Source: Polaribacter filamentus (lineage in GTDB: Bacteria > Bacteroidota > Bacteroidia > Flavobacteriales > Flavobacteriaceae). From it: a stretch of DNA of 64,000 bases. Below are positions 36,852 through 45,315 of the stretch, piece after piece. Positions within the stretch are counted from its first letter, which is position 1, and each line of letters opens with the position of its first letter. Both the position numbers and the translations under genes were made by a program. The stretch is taken from positions 1,357,001 to 1,421,000 of the forward strand of contig NZ_MQUA01000013.1 in the NCBI RefSeq assembly GCF_002943715.1, in the 5' to 3' direction. The notes under the pieces were generated by a model. The model worked only from the letters and a program-made list of their open reading frames with translations. It was not told the DNA's origin and ran no database searches.

Positions 36852-37697
36852 ATGTTAAGACTACTAACTATAGAATTTCATAAATTAAAATACAATAAAG
36901 CTAGTAAAATATTGTCAATCATTTACTTTGGTTTACTAACTTCAATTGCATTAATCGCTGCCATAAAGTTTCAATTCGGTAATTTTAAATTGCATTTAGC
37001 AGATGCCGGAATTTTCAATTTCCCATATATATGGCACTTTAACACTTACGTTGCAGCCATTTTAAAATTCTTTTTATTGTTGGTAATTGTCTCAATGATG
37101 TCCAACGAATACAGCTATAAAACCTTAAAACAAAACTTAATTGATGGGTTGAGCAAAAAGGAATTTATCTTGTCAAAATTCTATACTGTCATTGCTTTTG
37201 CATTGGTTTCTACGCTTTTCGTTTTTGTTGTTTCTTTAGTTTTAGGATTGGTGTATTCTGATTATAATGAGGTCGCAATTATTTTTTCTGATTTAGATTA
37301 TTTATTCGCATTTTTTATAAAATTAGTTGGCTTTTTCTCTTTTGGATTGTTTTTAGGAATTCTTGTAAAACGCTCTGCATTTGCAGTTGGTGCTATGTTT
37401 GTATGGTTGATTATAGAAAATATGTTCAAGGGTTATTTATATTGGTATTTTAATAGTGCTGAAAATACAGGAGACAAAGTAGACTCAGTAATGCAATTTC
37501 TACCGCTAGAATCTATGACAAATTTAATAAAAGAACCTTTTTCTAGATTAGGCGCTGTAAGATCTGCTGCCAATACAATGGGGGAAACTTTCACAAAAAG
37601 CTATGCTGTTGAATTCACAACTATTTTAATTGTTTCTTTCTGGACTTTTGCCTTTATTTACATGGCTTATGCACTGTTAAAAAGGAGAGATTTGTAA
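36852..37697 (+). CDS. ABC-2 type transporter permease
   Basis: 281 aa with about six membrane helices (around 20-40, 65-90, 115-140, 155-175, 180-200, 255-278) and a cytoplasmic start MLRLLTIEFHKLKYNK. Typical BcrB/NatB-like permease; forms an exporter with the preceding ATPase. Substrate unknown. Confidence 0.88.
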   Translation: MLRLLTIEFHKLKYNKASKILSIIYFGLLTSIALIAAIKFQFGNFKLHLADAGIFNFPYIWHFNTYVAAILKFFLLLVIVSMMSNEYSYKTLKQNLIDGLSKKEFILSKFYTVIAFALVSTLFVFVVSLVLGLVYSDYNEVAIIFSDLDYLFAFFIKLVGFFSFGLFLGILVKRSAFAVGAMFVWLIIENMFKGYLYWYFNSAENTGDKVDSVMQFLPLESMTNLIKEPFSRLGAVRSAANTMGETFTKSYAVEFTTILIVSFWTFAFIYMAYALLKRRDL

Positions 37698-38082
37698 TAC
37701 TTTTTACTACTAATATTTACATTAACTGTACTTTCTCAAAAAAAAGCTAACTTTTGGTGTTTTGGACGAAATACAGCATTAGATTTCAATACAGAGAAAC
37801 CAATCTCTGCATTTGGAAGTAAATTAAACACTTTAGAAGGATGTTCTTCTTTTTTGGAAAATATTAAGCGTAGATAATAGTTTTTACAAAGAAGTTAGGC
37901 TTCAAATTTTTGATAAATATGGTAAAATCCTTAAAAACATTGATCAAAAAATAAATAATGGATGGGATGGTAATTTTAATGGAAAAAGACTTCCTTCAAA
38001 CGATTATTGGTATAATGCAATTCTAATTGATGTTAATGGCAATATCTTAAAGAAAAATGGACATTTTTCTTTAGTTAGGTAA
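37698..38082 (+). pseudogene. T9SS type B cargo protein reduced to its two ends
   Basis: The left part reads LLIFTLTVLSQKKANFWCFG, RNTALDFNTEKPISAFGSKL and NTLEGCSSF, the typical N-terminus of large gliding-associated secreted proteins. After about 25 bases the frame changes and the right part reads YKEVRLQIFDKYGKILKN, NNGWDGNFNGKRLPSNDYWY and GHFSLVR, the typical type B C-terminal sorting domain. The middle, normally hundreds of residues, is missing, as is the start codon. It follows the permease gene directly. Confidence 0.75.
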
Positions 38083-38124
38083 TAATAAATCTTTGATAAA
38101 AAATTAAAAATCTTTTAGTATCCG

Positions 38125-38132
38125 TATTTTTG
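38125..38132 (+). promoter_or_regulatory. -7 box TATTTTTG immediately before uvrB
   Basis: TATTTTTGCA ends 4 bases before the uvrB ATG (38137), implying a leaderless or near-leaderless transcript. Confidence 0.5.
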
Positions 38133-38136
38133 CAAA

Positions 38137-40125
38137 ATGGAATTTAAGTTAGTATCAGATTTCTCTCCAACAGGAGATCAGCCAGAGGCAATAAGACAAC
38201 TTACAGAAGGGATTTTATCGGGCGAAAAGTTTCAAACACTATTAGGTGTAACAGGCTCTGGAAAAACATTTACGGTTGCGAATGTTGTAAAGGAAGTTCA
38301 AAAACCCACCTTAGTTTTAGCTCATAATAAAACGTTAGCGGCACAATTATACTCAGAATTTAAGCAATTTTTTCCTCAAAATGCCGTAGAATATTTTGTT
38401 TCATATTACGATTATTATCAACCAGAAGCCTACATTCCGGTTACAGGAACCTATATAGAAAAGGATTTATCCATCAATGATGATATTGAACGCTTGCGAA
38501 TTAGAGCAACTTCTTCCCTACTTTCTGGAAGACGCGATGTTTTAATTGTAGCTTCTGTTTCTTGTTTATATGGAATTGGAAACCCCGTAGAATTCAAGAA
38601 AAACATAATTCCTATCCAGGTAAATCAACAAATTTCCAGAACAAAATTTTTACATCAATTGGTTCAAAGTTTGTACTCTAGAACCGAAGTTGAAATTAAA
38701 AGCGGAACCTTTAAAGTAAAAGGTGATGTGGTAACTATTTATCCCAGTTATGGTGATCATGGATATCGCGTTCACTTTTTTGGTGATGAAATTGAAGAGA
38801 TAGAATCGTTCGATTTAGAAAATAACACCGTTATAGAAAGCTTTCAAGACCTCACTATTTATCCTGCAAATTTGTTTGTTACTTCGCCAGATGTATTACA
38901 AAATGCTATTCATCAAATTCAAGAAGATATGATGAAACAGGTCGATTATTTTAAAGAAATTGGCAAACATTTAGAAGCAAAACGTTTAAAAGAAAGAACT
39001 GAATTCGATTTAGAAATGATTCGAGAATTAGGTTATTGCTCCGGAATTGAAAACTATTCTAGGTATTTAGACGGCCGTGAACCTGGCACAAGACCTTTCT
39101 GTCTGTTAGATTATTTTCCTGATGATTATTTAACGATTATTGACGAAAGCCACGTAACCGTTCCGCAAACCCATGCCATGTATGGTGGTGATAGAAGCCG
39201 AAAAGAAAACTTGGTAGAATATGGTTTTCGTTTGCCCGCCGCCATGGACAATCGGCCTTTAAAGTTTGAAGAGTTTGAAGCAATTCAGAATCAAACTATT
39301 TTTGTTTCTGCAACTCCGGCAGATTATGAATTGCAAAAAACAGAAGGCGTTTTTGTAGAGCAAGTAATTAGACCCACAGGATTATTAGATCCAATTATAG
39401 AAATTAGACCAAGTTTAAATCAGATTGATGATTTAATTGAAGAGATTCAGATTCGCGTTGAAAAAAACGAACGTACTTTAGTCACTACACTTACGAAGAG
39501 AATGGCAGAAGAACTTACAAAATATCTAACCCGTGTTGATATTCGCTGTCGATACATTCATTCTGATGTAGATACTTTAGAGCGCGTAGAAATTATGCAA
39601 GATTTGCGTAAAGGTTTATTTGATGTTTTAATAGGAGTGAATCTTTTAAGAGAAGGTTTAGATTTACCTGAAGTTTCTTTAGTGGCAATTTTAGATGCTG
39701 ATAAAGAAGGTTTTTTAAGAAGTCATCGGTCCATCACCCAAACAATTGGTAGAGCGGCAAGAAACGTAAATGGTTTGGCAATTTTATATGCTGATAAAAT
39801 GACCAATAGCATGCAAAAAACCATTGATGAAACAGATCGAAGACGCGAAAAACAGATTGCATATAATACGGAACACAACATCACTCCTACTCAAATCAAT
39901 AAAAAAATTGATGATACCTTATCTAGAAGCGCTGTTTCTAGTTACCATTATGACAATGCGAAACAAGTTGCTGCAGAGCAAGATTTACAGTATTTACCAA
40001 AAGAAGAAATCGAAAAACGCATCCGTGAAAAACGCAAACACATGGAAGCTGCTGCCAAAGGTTTAGATTTTATTATGGCTGCAAAACTACGTGATGAAAT
40101 TGCGGTATTGAGAGAGCGTTTATAA
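38137..40125 (+). CDS. uvrB: Excinuclease ABC subunit B
   Basis: Damage-verifying helicase of nucleotide excision repair, 662 aa. Walker A GVTGSGKT (37-44), beta-hairpin YYDYYQPEAYIP, DESHVTVPQ, RSHRSITQTIGRAARN, and a C-terminal UVR motif (KRKHMEAAAKGLDFIMAAKL). Full length with no irregularity. Confidence 0.97.
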   Translation: MEFKLVSDFSPTGDQPEAIRQLTEGILSGEKFQTLLGVTGSGKTFTVANVVKEVQKPTLVLAHNKTLAAQLYSEFKQFFPQNAVEYFVSYYDYYQPEAYIPVTGTYIEKDLSINDDIERLRIRATSSLLSGRRDVLIVASVSCLYGIGNPVEFKKNIIPIQVNQQISRTKFLHQLVQSLYSRTEVEIKSGTFKVKGDVVTIYPSYGDHGYRVHFFGDEIEEIESFDLENNTVIESFQDLTIYPANLFVTSPDVLQNAIHQIQEDMMKQVDYFKEIGKHLEAKRLKERTEFDLEMIRELGYCSGIENYSRYLDGREPGTRPFCLLDYFPDDYLTIIDESHVTVPQTHAMYGGDRSRKENLVEYGFRLPAAMDNRPLKFEEFEAIQNQTIFVSATPADYELQKTEGVFVEQVIRPTGLLDPIIEIRPSLNQIDDLIEEIQIRVEKNERTLVTTLTKRMAEELTKYLTRVDIRCRYIHSDVDTLERVEIMQDLRKGLFDVLIGVNLLREGLDLPEVSLVAILDADKEGFLRSHRSITQTIGRAARNVNGLAILYADKMTNSMQKTIDETDRRREKQIAYNTEHNITPTQINKKIDDTLSRSAVSSYHYDNAKQVAAEQDLQYLPKEEIEKRIREKRKHMEAAAKGLDFIMAAKLRDEIAVLRERL

Positions 40126-40362
40126 ATTAGTTTTAGTTGTTTATAAACTTTGAAAAATAACATCGCAAATGCTGGATTTAATCGAATACCTCAAATTTTT
40201 GAAGTTTTTCACCCTCAATCGTTAATAAAGAGCGTCAACGACTTAAAAAAAGGTATTCAATTTTGTAATCTACACTAATTATAGCCTAAAATTATCAGTG
40301 CCCTAAAAAAACACGCTACTCTCTAGTATTATGATAATAATAAATGATAACAGCTCTATAAC

Positions 40363-40393
40363 TTGCCATTGGCTAACGATTTTCGTACATTTG
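40363..40393 (+). promoter_or_regulatory. Promoter of the proline operon leader
   Basis: TTG (40363-40365), a 20-base spacer, and TACATTTG (40386-40393), followed by CA. Transcription would begin at about the ATG of the leader ORF (40398). Confidence 0.6.
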
Positions 40394-40397
40394 CAGT

Positions 40398-40505
40398 ATG
40401 AAAGTAAGCATACATAAACTGCGTAACTTTAGAATATTCAACTTTAATTTTTTAGTTTTTAGAATTCAATCTAAAAAATTCATACCTCCTCACCCACTAC
40501 TTTAA
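40398..40505 (+). CDS. Probable leader peptide of the proline operon
   Basis: A 35-codon frame reading MKVSIHKLRNFRIF then NFNFLVFRIQSKKF and ending IPPHPLL before TAA. Three of the last six codons are Pro (CCT, CCT, CCA). A good promoter places its ATG at or next to the transcript start, and the next genes include proC, proB and proA. A T7-tailed weak hairpin overlaps its stop codon (TACTTTA 40498-40504 with TAAAGGTA 40514-40521, T-run 40529-40535). This arrangement fits ribosome-mediated attenuation by prolyl-tRNA supply. It is inference: the frame is short and the hairpins are AT-rich. Confidence 0.5.
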   Translation: MKVSIHKLRNFRIFNFNFLVFRIQSKKFIPPHPLL

Positions 40506-40609
40506 TTACTTACTAAAGGTATTAACTCTTTTTTTGACTGAATAATTTATCTTTTATCCAAAGATATTTTAAGCTGTTGGGCTATTCATTTTATCAAATT
40601 CAGATAAAT
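40498..40609 (+). promoter_or_regulatory. Candidate attenuator hairpins of the proline operon
   Basis: Two weak terminator-like hairpins: 40498-40521 with T7, and TATCTTT (40548-40554) with AAAGATA (40560-40566) followed by TTTT. A competing pairing ATTTATCT (40545-40552) with AGATAAAT (40602-40609) would break the second. Energies were not computed. Confidence 0.35.
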
Positions 40610-40625
40610 AAAATTAATAAAAATA

Positions 40626-41069
40626 ATGATTATTAAAACTTTCGATGCCTTTACAAGAATGTCATTTTTAAACATTAATAGAATTACAAAATTTCTACAT
40701 CAACATTTAGAAGATTCCGATGACTCTGCAAGTGCGGTTCGAAAATCGCTGTTATATGCAGCTAAAGAAATTCCAAGTTTAGGCGATTATGTTTTTATTA
40801 TGGAAGAAAAGCATATCATTATTGGTGCTATAGTAATCAATAAAACGGGAATGAGCGGCTATCAATCAGAAAATCTCCTAGCCTATTTAGCAGTGCATAA
40901 AGAGCATAGAAACAAAGGAGTAGCAACACAACTAATTGATAAGGCAATTCCATATTGCAATGGCAATATCACACTAAATACTAATAAAGAAAACAATGCA
41001 ATTAACTTATTTGAAAAAAAAGGATTTACATCCAACAAAATTCAAATGACTTTACATAAAATTAAATAA
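40626..41069 (+). CDS. GNAT-family N-acetyltransferase
   Basis: 147 aa. The acetyl-CoA loop is LAVHKEHRNKGVATQLIDKA and the C-terminal strand NAINLFEKKGFTSNKIQM. First structural gene after the leader and 29 bases before proC, so it belongs to the proline operon, unusual company for proBAC. It could acetylate an amino acid such as glutamate or proline-pathway intermediates, but nothing in the sequence shows the acceptor. Confidence 0.85.
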   Translation: MIIKTFDAFTRMSFLNINRITKFLHQHLEDSDDSASAVRKSLLYAAKEIPSLGDYVFIMEEKHIIIGAIVINKTGMSGYQSENLLAYLAVHKEHRNKGVATQLIDKAIPYCNGNITLNTNKENNAINLFEKKGFTSNKIQMTLHKIK

Positions 41070-41098
41070 GTACATTAATAATAATTAATAAAAATAGA

Positions 41099-41905
41099 AT
41101 GAAAATTTTAGTAATTGGCGCAGGAAACATGGGGCTAACGTATGCTCAAGGAATGTCTAAATCAAAATTGTTAAAGAAAAGAAACATCATGGTTTTAGAC
41201 AAATCAGCCGAAAAATTAGAAGAACTCAATGAAATGTCTCATTTTGATGCTTTTGAAGAATTAGAAGACTGTGTACCAAAAGCAGACATCATATTTATTG
41301 CCGTAAAACCATACCACGCAGAAAATTTATTTAAAGCATTAAAACCCTTTACAAAACCGGGTCAGGTAATTGTATCTATTATGGCTGGTGTAAATATTGA
41401 TACCATCAAAAAATACTCTGGTTTATCAAAAATTGTAAGAGCAATGCCTAATCTACCAGCTAAAATTGGTAAAGGTTTAACCTCTTATGTTACATCCGAA
41501 GAAGTGTCTAGAATAGAAAAACTAACCGTTGAAAGCTTGTTAGATACTACAGGTAAATCGATGGAAGTTAGCACAGAAAAATTGATTGATGCTTCAACAG
41601 GTATTTCTGGAAGCGGACCCGCGTATGTATTCTACTTTATGCAAAGTATGATGGAAGCTGCATTAAAAATGGGCTTTTCAAAAAATGACTCTACGGTTTT
41701 AGTAAGTCAGACTTTTATAGGGGCTGTAGAGCTCTTTAATCAATCGAACTTATCACCAACTTCTTGGATGGAAAAGGTGGCATCTAAAGGAGGTACAACC
41801 CGCGCAGCACTAGATTCTATGAAAGAAAATAATGTAAACGAATTAATTAAAGACGCTGCTTTTGCTGCTTTTAATAGAGCGGTAGAATTAGGTAAAGAAC
41901 ATTAA
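41099..41905 (+). CDS. proC: Pyrroline-5-carboxylate reductase
   Basis: Last step of proline synthesis (P5C + NAD(P)H). 268 aa with Rossmann loop VIGAGNMGLTYAQG, VKPYHAENL, VRAMPNLPAKIG and the C-terminal signature ASTGISGSGPAYVFYF and VASKGGTTRAALDSM. One base separates its stop from the proB ATG. Confidence 0.96.
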   Translation: MKILVIGAGNMGLTYAQGMSKSKLLKKRNIMVLDKSAEKLEELNEMSHFDAFEELEDCVPKADIIFIAVKPYHAENLFKALKPFTKPGQVIVSIMAGVNIDTIKKYSGLSKIVRAMPNLPAKIGKGLTSYVTSEEVSRIEKLTVESLLDTTGKSMEVSTEKLIDASTGISGSGPAYVFYFMQSMMEAALKMGFSKNDSTVLVSQTFIGAVELFNQSNLSPTSWMEKVASKGGTTRAALDSMKENNVNELIKDAAFAAFNRAVELGKEH

Positions 41906-41906
41906 A

Positions 41907-42677
41907 ATGTATAAAGAAAGAATAGTAATTAAAGTAGGTACAAATGTAATGACAAACAGAGATAACAGAATTGTTAGACCTGTTTTAAGACGTTTAGTGC
42001 AACAAGTTGCAGAACTTTATGAACGAGGTATTATTTGTATTTTAGTTTCCTCTGGATCTGTAATTGCTGGTAAAGAAGTTTTAGGCGAGTCAAATATTCA
42101 AAATGAAACGCAAAGAAGACAGGTATACTCCGCTATTGGGCAACCAAGAATGATGCGTCATTATTACAATATTTTTAATGATTTTGGAATGAAATGTGCC
42201 CAGGTGTTGCCTACAAAAAGAGATTTTAGTCCCGGTATTCACAGACAGAACATGATTAATTGTTGTGAAGGTTTATTGGCAGAAGGCGTTATTCCTATTG
42301 CAAACGAAGATGATGCCGTTTCAGTAACCATGTCTATGTTTTCAGATAATGATGAGTTGGCGAGTTTAATTGCTCAATTAATGAATGCTGATAAACTAAT
42401 CATTTTAACAGATATCGACGGGTTGTATTCAGGACATCCAGAAGCCGAAAATAGCGCTTTAATAACGAACGTGAATCCTACCGAAGATTTAGATCGTTAT
42501 ATTAAAGACAGTAATAAAAAACCTGGCGAAGGTCGTGGCGGAATGGGGTCTAAATTAGAATACGCGCAAGAAGCTGCTGCAAATAACATTCCTACCTATA
42601 TTGCAAACGGTAAAAGAGACAACACCATTATTGATATTATCGACGGAAAGTCCGTTGGCACAAAAGTGGCACTTTAA
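41907..42677 (+). CDS. proB: Glutamate 5-kinase (without PUA domain)
   Basis: First step of proline synthesis. 256 aa: the amino-acid kinase fold alone (IVIKVGTNVMT, LVSSGSVIAGK, PIANEDDAVSV, FSDNDELASLIAQLM, GRGGMGSKLEYAQ). The C-terminal PUA domain of the 367-aa E. coli enzyme is absent, normal for Bacteroidota. PUA loss may alter proline feedback; transcriptional control by the leader would then matter more (inference). Confidence 0.95.
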   Translation: MYKERIVIKVGTNVMTNRDNRIVRPVLRRLVQQVAELYERGIICILVSSGSVIAGKEVLGESNIQNETQRRQVYSAIGQPRMMRHYYNIFNDFGMKCAQVLPTKRDFSPGIHRQNMINCCEGLLAEGVIPIANEDDAVSVTMSMFSDNDELASLIAQLMNADKLIILTDIDGLYSGHPEAENSALITNVNPTEDLDRYIKDSNKKPGEGRGGMGSKLEYAQEAAANNIPTYIANGKRDNTIIDIIDGKSVGTKVAL

Positions 42678-42687
42678 AATTTACACC

Positions 42688-43887
42688 ATGAAATTATTAG
42701 AAACAAACATAAAAAATAACGTTCTAGAAAGTATGACTAAAATTCTTGATGAAAATCGAGAGCTCATATTAACCGCAAACAAAAAAGATTTAGACGCTTT
42801 TCATAAAGAAGATCAAGCGATGTTTGATCGTTTAATTTTAACAGATAAAAAAATTGATGGAATGATAAAAGCCATCAACGAAGTAAAAGCGCAAGAAGAT
42901 CCCGTAAACCAAATTATTAGTGATAAAAATTTAGAAAACGGATTACAAGTAACCAATAAAACAGCGCCATTTGGTACCATCATGATTATTTATGAATCAA
43001 GACCAGATGTAACCATTGAAGCAGCTGTTTTAGCCTTTAAGGCCAATAATAGAATTTTGCTAAAAGGAGGTAAAGAGGCCATCTTTAGTAATAAAGTTTT
43101 GGTTGATCTGTGGCACAAAGCATTAACCGAAAATAACCTAAGTACAGATTATATCAAACTAATGCAAATGAACAGAGATGAAACGCAAGCATTCTTAAAA
43201 AACCCAACCGAGCAATTAGATTTAATTGTACCAAGAGGTGGCGAACGTTTAATCAACTTTGTAAAAGAGCATGCAAAATGTGCGGTTTTAATAAGCGGAA
43301 GAGGAAATAACTTCTTATATATTGATGATAGCGCAGATTGGAACAAAACTTTGTCTGTAATTATAAATGGTAAAACGGACAAGATTTCTGCGTGTAATGC
43401 ACTGGATAAAATTTTGATCAGTAAAAACATTGCTAATTATGACACCAAATTGGTACAGCTACAAACGGTTCTAAAAGAACGAAACGTAACTATTTTGGTG
43501 GATGAGGATGTGAAAAAAATATTAACAGACGAAGCATTAATTCCGGAAGCTAATGTTTGGAAAGAGGAATTTTTAGCTTTAAAATGTTGTATTGGTGCTG
43601 TAAATAATCTAAACGAAGTAATCGAAATAATTAATGAACACTCTGGCGGGCACTCCGCAGTGATTATGACAAAAAACGATGACAATGCCAACAACTTTAT
43701 GCAACAAGTAGATTGTGCGGCGGTTTATAAAAACGCATCCACAAGGTTTACAGATGGCGGTCAACTGGGCGTTGGCGCTGAATTGGCAATTAGTACAGAC
43801 AAATTGCACCATAGAGGTCCTTTAGGATTAAAAAAATTGGTTACCAATAAATATTATATTTATGGTGATGGCACAGTGCGTGCTTAA
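42688..43887 (+). CDS. proA: Glutamate-5-semialdehyde dehydrogenase (gamma-glutamyl phosphate reductase)
   Basis: Second step of proline synthesis. 399 aa from ATG 42688 (MKLLETNIKNNVLESM); the frame is open back to 42601 inside proB but those residues do not belong to the family. ALDH fold with GTIMIIYESRPDVTIEAAVL, catalytic Cys in KISACNALDKIL, and ASTRFTDGGQLGVGAELAIS near the end. Ten bases after proB. Confidence 0.96.
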   Translation: MKLLETNIKNNVLESMTKILDENRELILTANKKDLDAFHKEDQAMFDRLILTDKKIDGMIKAINEVKAQEDPVNQIISDKNLENGLQVTNKTAPFGTIMIIYESRPDVTIEAAVLAFKANNRILLKGGKEAIFSNKVLVDLWHKALTENNLSTDYIKLMQMNRDETQAFLKNPTEQLDLIVPRGGERLINFVKEHAKCAVLISGRGNNFLYIDDSADWNKTLSVIINGKTDKISACNALDKILISKNIANYDTKLVQLQTVLKERNVTILVDEDVKKILTDEALIPEANVWKEEFLALKCCIGAVNNLNEVIEIINEHSGGHSAVIMTKNDDNANNFMQQVDCAAVYKNASTRFTDGGQLGVGAELAISTDKLHHRGPLGLKKLVTNKYYIYGDGTVRA

Positions 43888-44000
43888 TTCTTAAAAACAA
43901 ATAGAAACCACCGTAAAAAGGTCGGTTTTATTGGCACCAAAATACTAGGTGATGCCTATTTTCTTAAAAAAAAGGATATATGCATCACCTAATTTGGTTT
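43885..44000 (+). repeat. Hairpin-rich repeat, copy A (includes proA terminator)
   Basis: Similar to copy B at 44730-44845: both read AAAAACAAATAGAAACC, a small terminator-like stem, then CACCAAA.TA.TAGG.GATG and a second hairpin. In copy A the second hairpin is long: ACCAAA (43936-43941) with TTTGGT (43993-43998) and TAGGTGATGC (43946-43955) with GCATCACCTA (43982-43991). Confidence 0.7.
43905..43930 (+). terminator. Terminator of the proline operon
   Basis: AAACCACC (43905-43912) pairs with GGTCGGTTT (43920-43928) with one mismatch and a bulge, followed by T. It lies 18 bases after the proA stop. Confidence 0.6.
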
Positions 44001-44150
44001 TTCTACAAATTTATTTTCTACGAAATGAATTACTTTGATTGCAAAAAATTAAAACGCAACCGATCTAATTTCTTAGAGATACTGTGAAAAAACGGGCTAC
44101 ATAAGTAGTATAATCATAATTTTAAATCGTAAAACATCAATCTGAATGCA

Positions 44151-44609
44151 ATGAAAGTGAAAATTAGAAAAGTAGAAATCACCGAAATTCAAGAAATCTT
44201 TGAAATAGATAAAAAAGAATTCGAACCAATGAATTATCCACTGTTTGTGCTGAAACAATATTATGATTTATTTTCTGATTTATTTCTTATCGCTGAAAAT
44301 GAAACCAAGGATATTTTAGGCTACATAATTGGAGGTATCAACACAGATAATAACGAAGGCTGGGTTCTTTCGGTGGCTACAAAAATAGCCTATCGAGGAC
44401 ACGGTATAGGTACACAGTTATGCGAAGCGTTACTAAATAAATTCCGTGTAGATTGTGTTCTTTTAACGGTTCATCCAGATAATTTTGGAGCAATTCATAT
44501 CTATAAAAAGTTAGGTTTTAATATATCAGCAAAAAAGGAAAATTATTATGGTGATAATTCTCCAAGAAATATCATGAAACTAAACAAAGTTACTGATATC
44601 AAAGTTTAA
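44151..44609 (+). CDS. GNAT-family N-acetyltransferase (RimI-like)
   Basis: 152 aa. VLSVATKIAYRGHGIGTQLC is the acetyl-CoA binding loop; VHPDNFGAIHIYKKLGF and the end ENYYGDNSPRNIMKL resemble RimI-type protein acetyltransferases. The gene is bracketed by the two copies of the hairpin-rich repeat, 151 bases before and 121 bases after. Acceptor unknown. Confidence 0.85.
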   Translation: MKVKIRKVEITEIQEIFEIDKKEFEPMNYPLFVLKQYYDLFSDLFLIAENETKDILGYIIGGINTDNNEGWVLSVATKIAYRGHGIGTQLCEALLNKFRVDCVLLTVHPDNFGAIHIYKKLGFNISAKKENYYGDNSPRNIMKLNKVTDIKV

Positions 44610-44729
44610 AGATAGCTAACAGTAGGACGTTAGCCATTAGTAAAGACTAATTACACCATCGAGCTACTTTAATATTAAAAAAAATAGCAACCAATAAGTA
44701 GAATAGTTATTGCAATGGTTTTGTGTGAA

Positions 44730-44845
44730 CCTAATTTTTAAAAACAAATAGAAACCCCTGTAAAAGGGTTGGTTTTTAAGCACCAAAGTAGTAGGGGATG
44801 TTTATTTTCTTCAAAAGAACGTAGACATCATCTATTTTAGTTTAG
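44730..44845 (+). repeat. Hairpin-rich repeat, copy B
   Basis: Diverged direct repeat of 43885-44000. AACCC...GGGTT (44753-44770) followed by TTTTT is a terminator-like stem; AGGGGATGT (44793-44801) pairs with ACATCATCT (44825-44833) with one mismatch, keeping the second hairpin of copy A in weaker form. Confidence 0.65.
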
Positions 44846-45315
44846 ACGGAAATTTGTCTATACCTAATTAAAATAACTTCGGATGTGATACTAACGATAC
44901 AATCAAATTAGTTTGTGAATAACATCCAAACAACAACCTTTCTGTGGATGAAAATCATCTATTAAACACTATAGAACCGCCAACATAGAAGTAAGGTGAT
45001 CAAAAATTACAAGTAATATCCCTTTGGATATACTAAAGGATATAGAAAAACTCATTCTAGAAAACATCAAAAAATAAATTGCAATAATAAGGTCGTCATT
45101 TTCATAAAAAAAAGGAATCCATAACTAAAACTAGCAGTATTGCATGCTATCCAAACACTTCTTTATCATTAGTAACCAAAATCTAAACGTCAGCAGAACC
45201 TGCTATTTAGAAAGAAAAAGTACATGTATTTTATTTTTGTCCAGCACTAATAAAAAATAGTTTAGTAAACCATTTTTATAATATCTTTATATAAGATTTA
45301 AAACAAAATATAGAA
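44846..45315. other. Gene-free spacer upstream of nhaD
   Basis: Contains short broken coding-like runs such as LSVDENHLLNTIEP and DIEKLILENIKK but no recognisable gene. It looks like decayed DNA. No clear promoter box for nhaD was found. Confidence 0.35.

Noticed and set aside
44610..44640. Stem GCTAAC/GTTAGC as terminator of the second GNAT gene
   Set aside because: There is no T-run after it; the stem in repeat copy B is a better terminator candidate.
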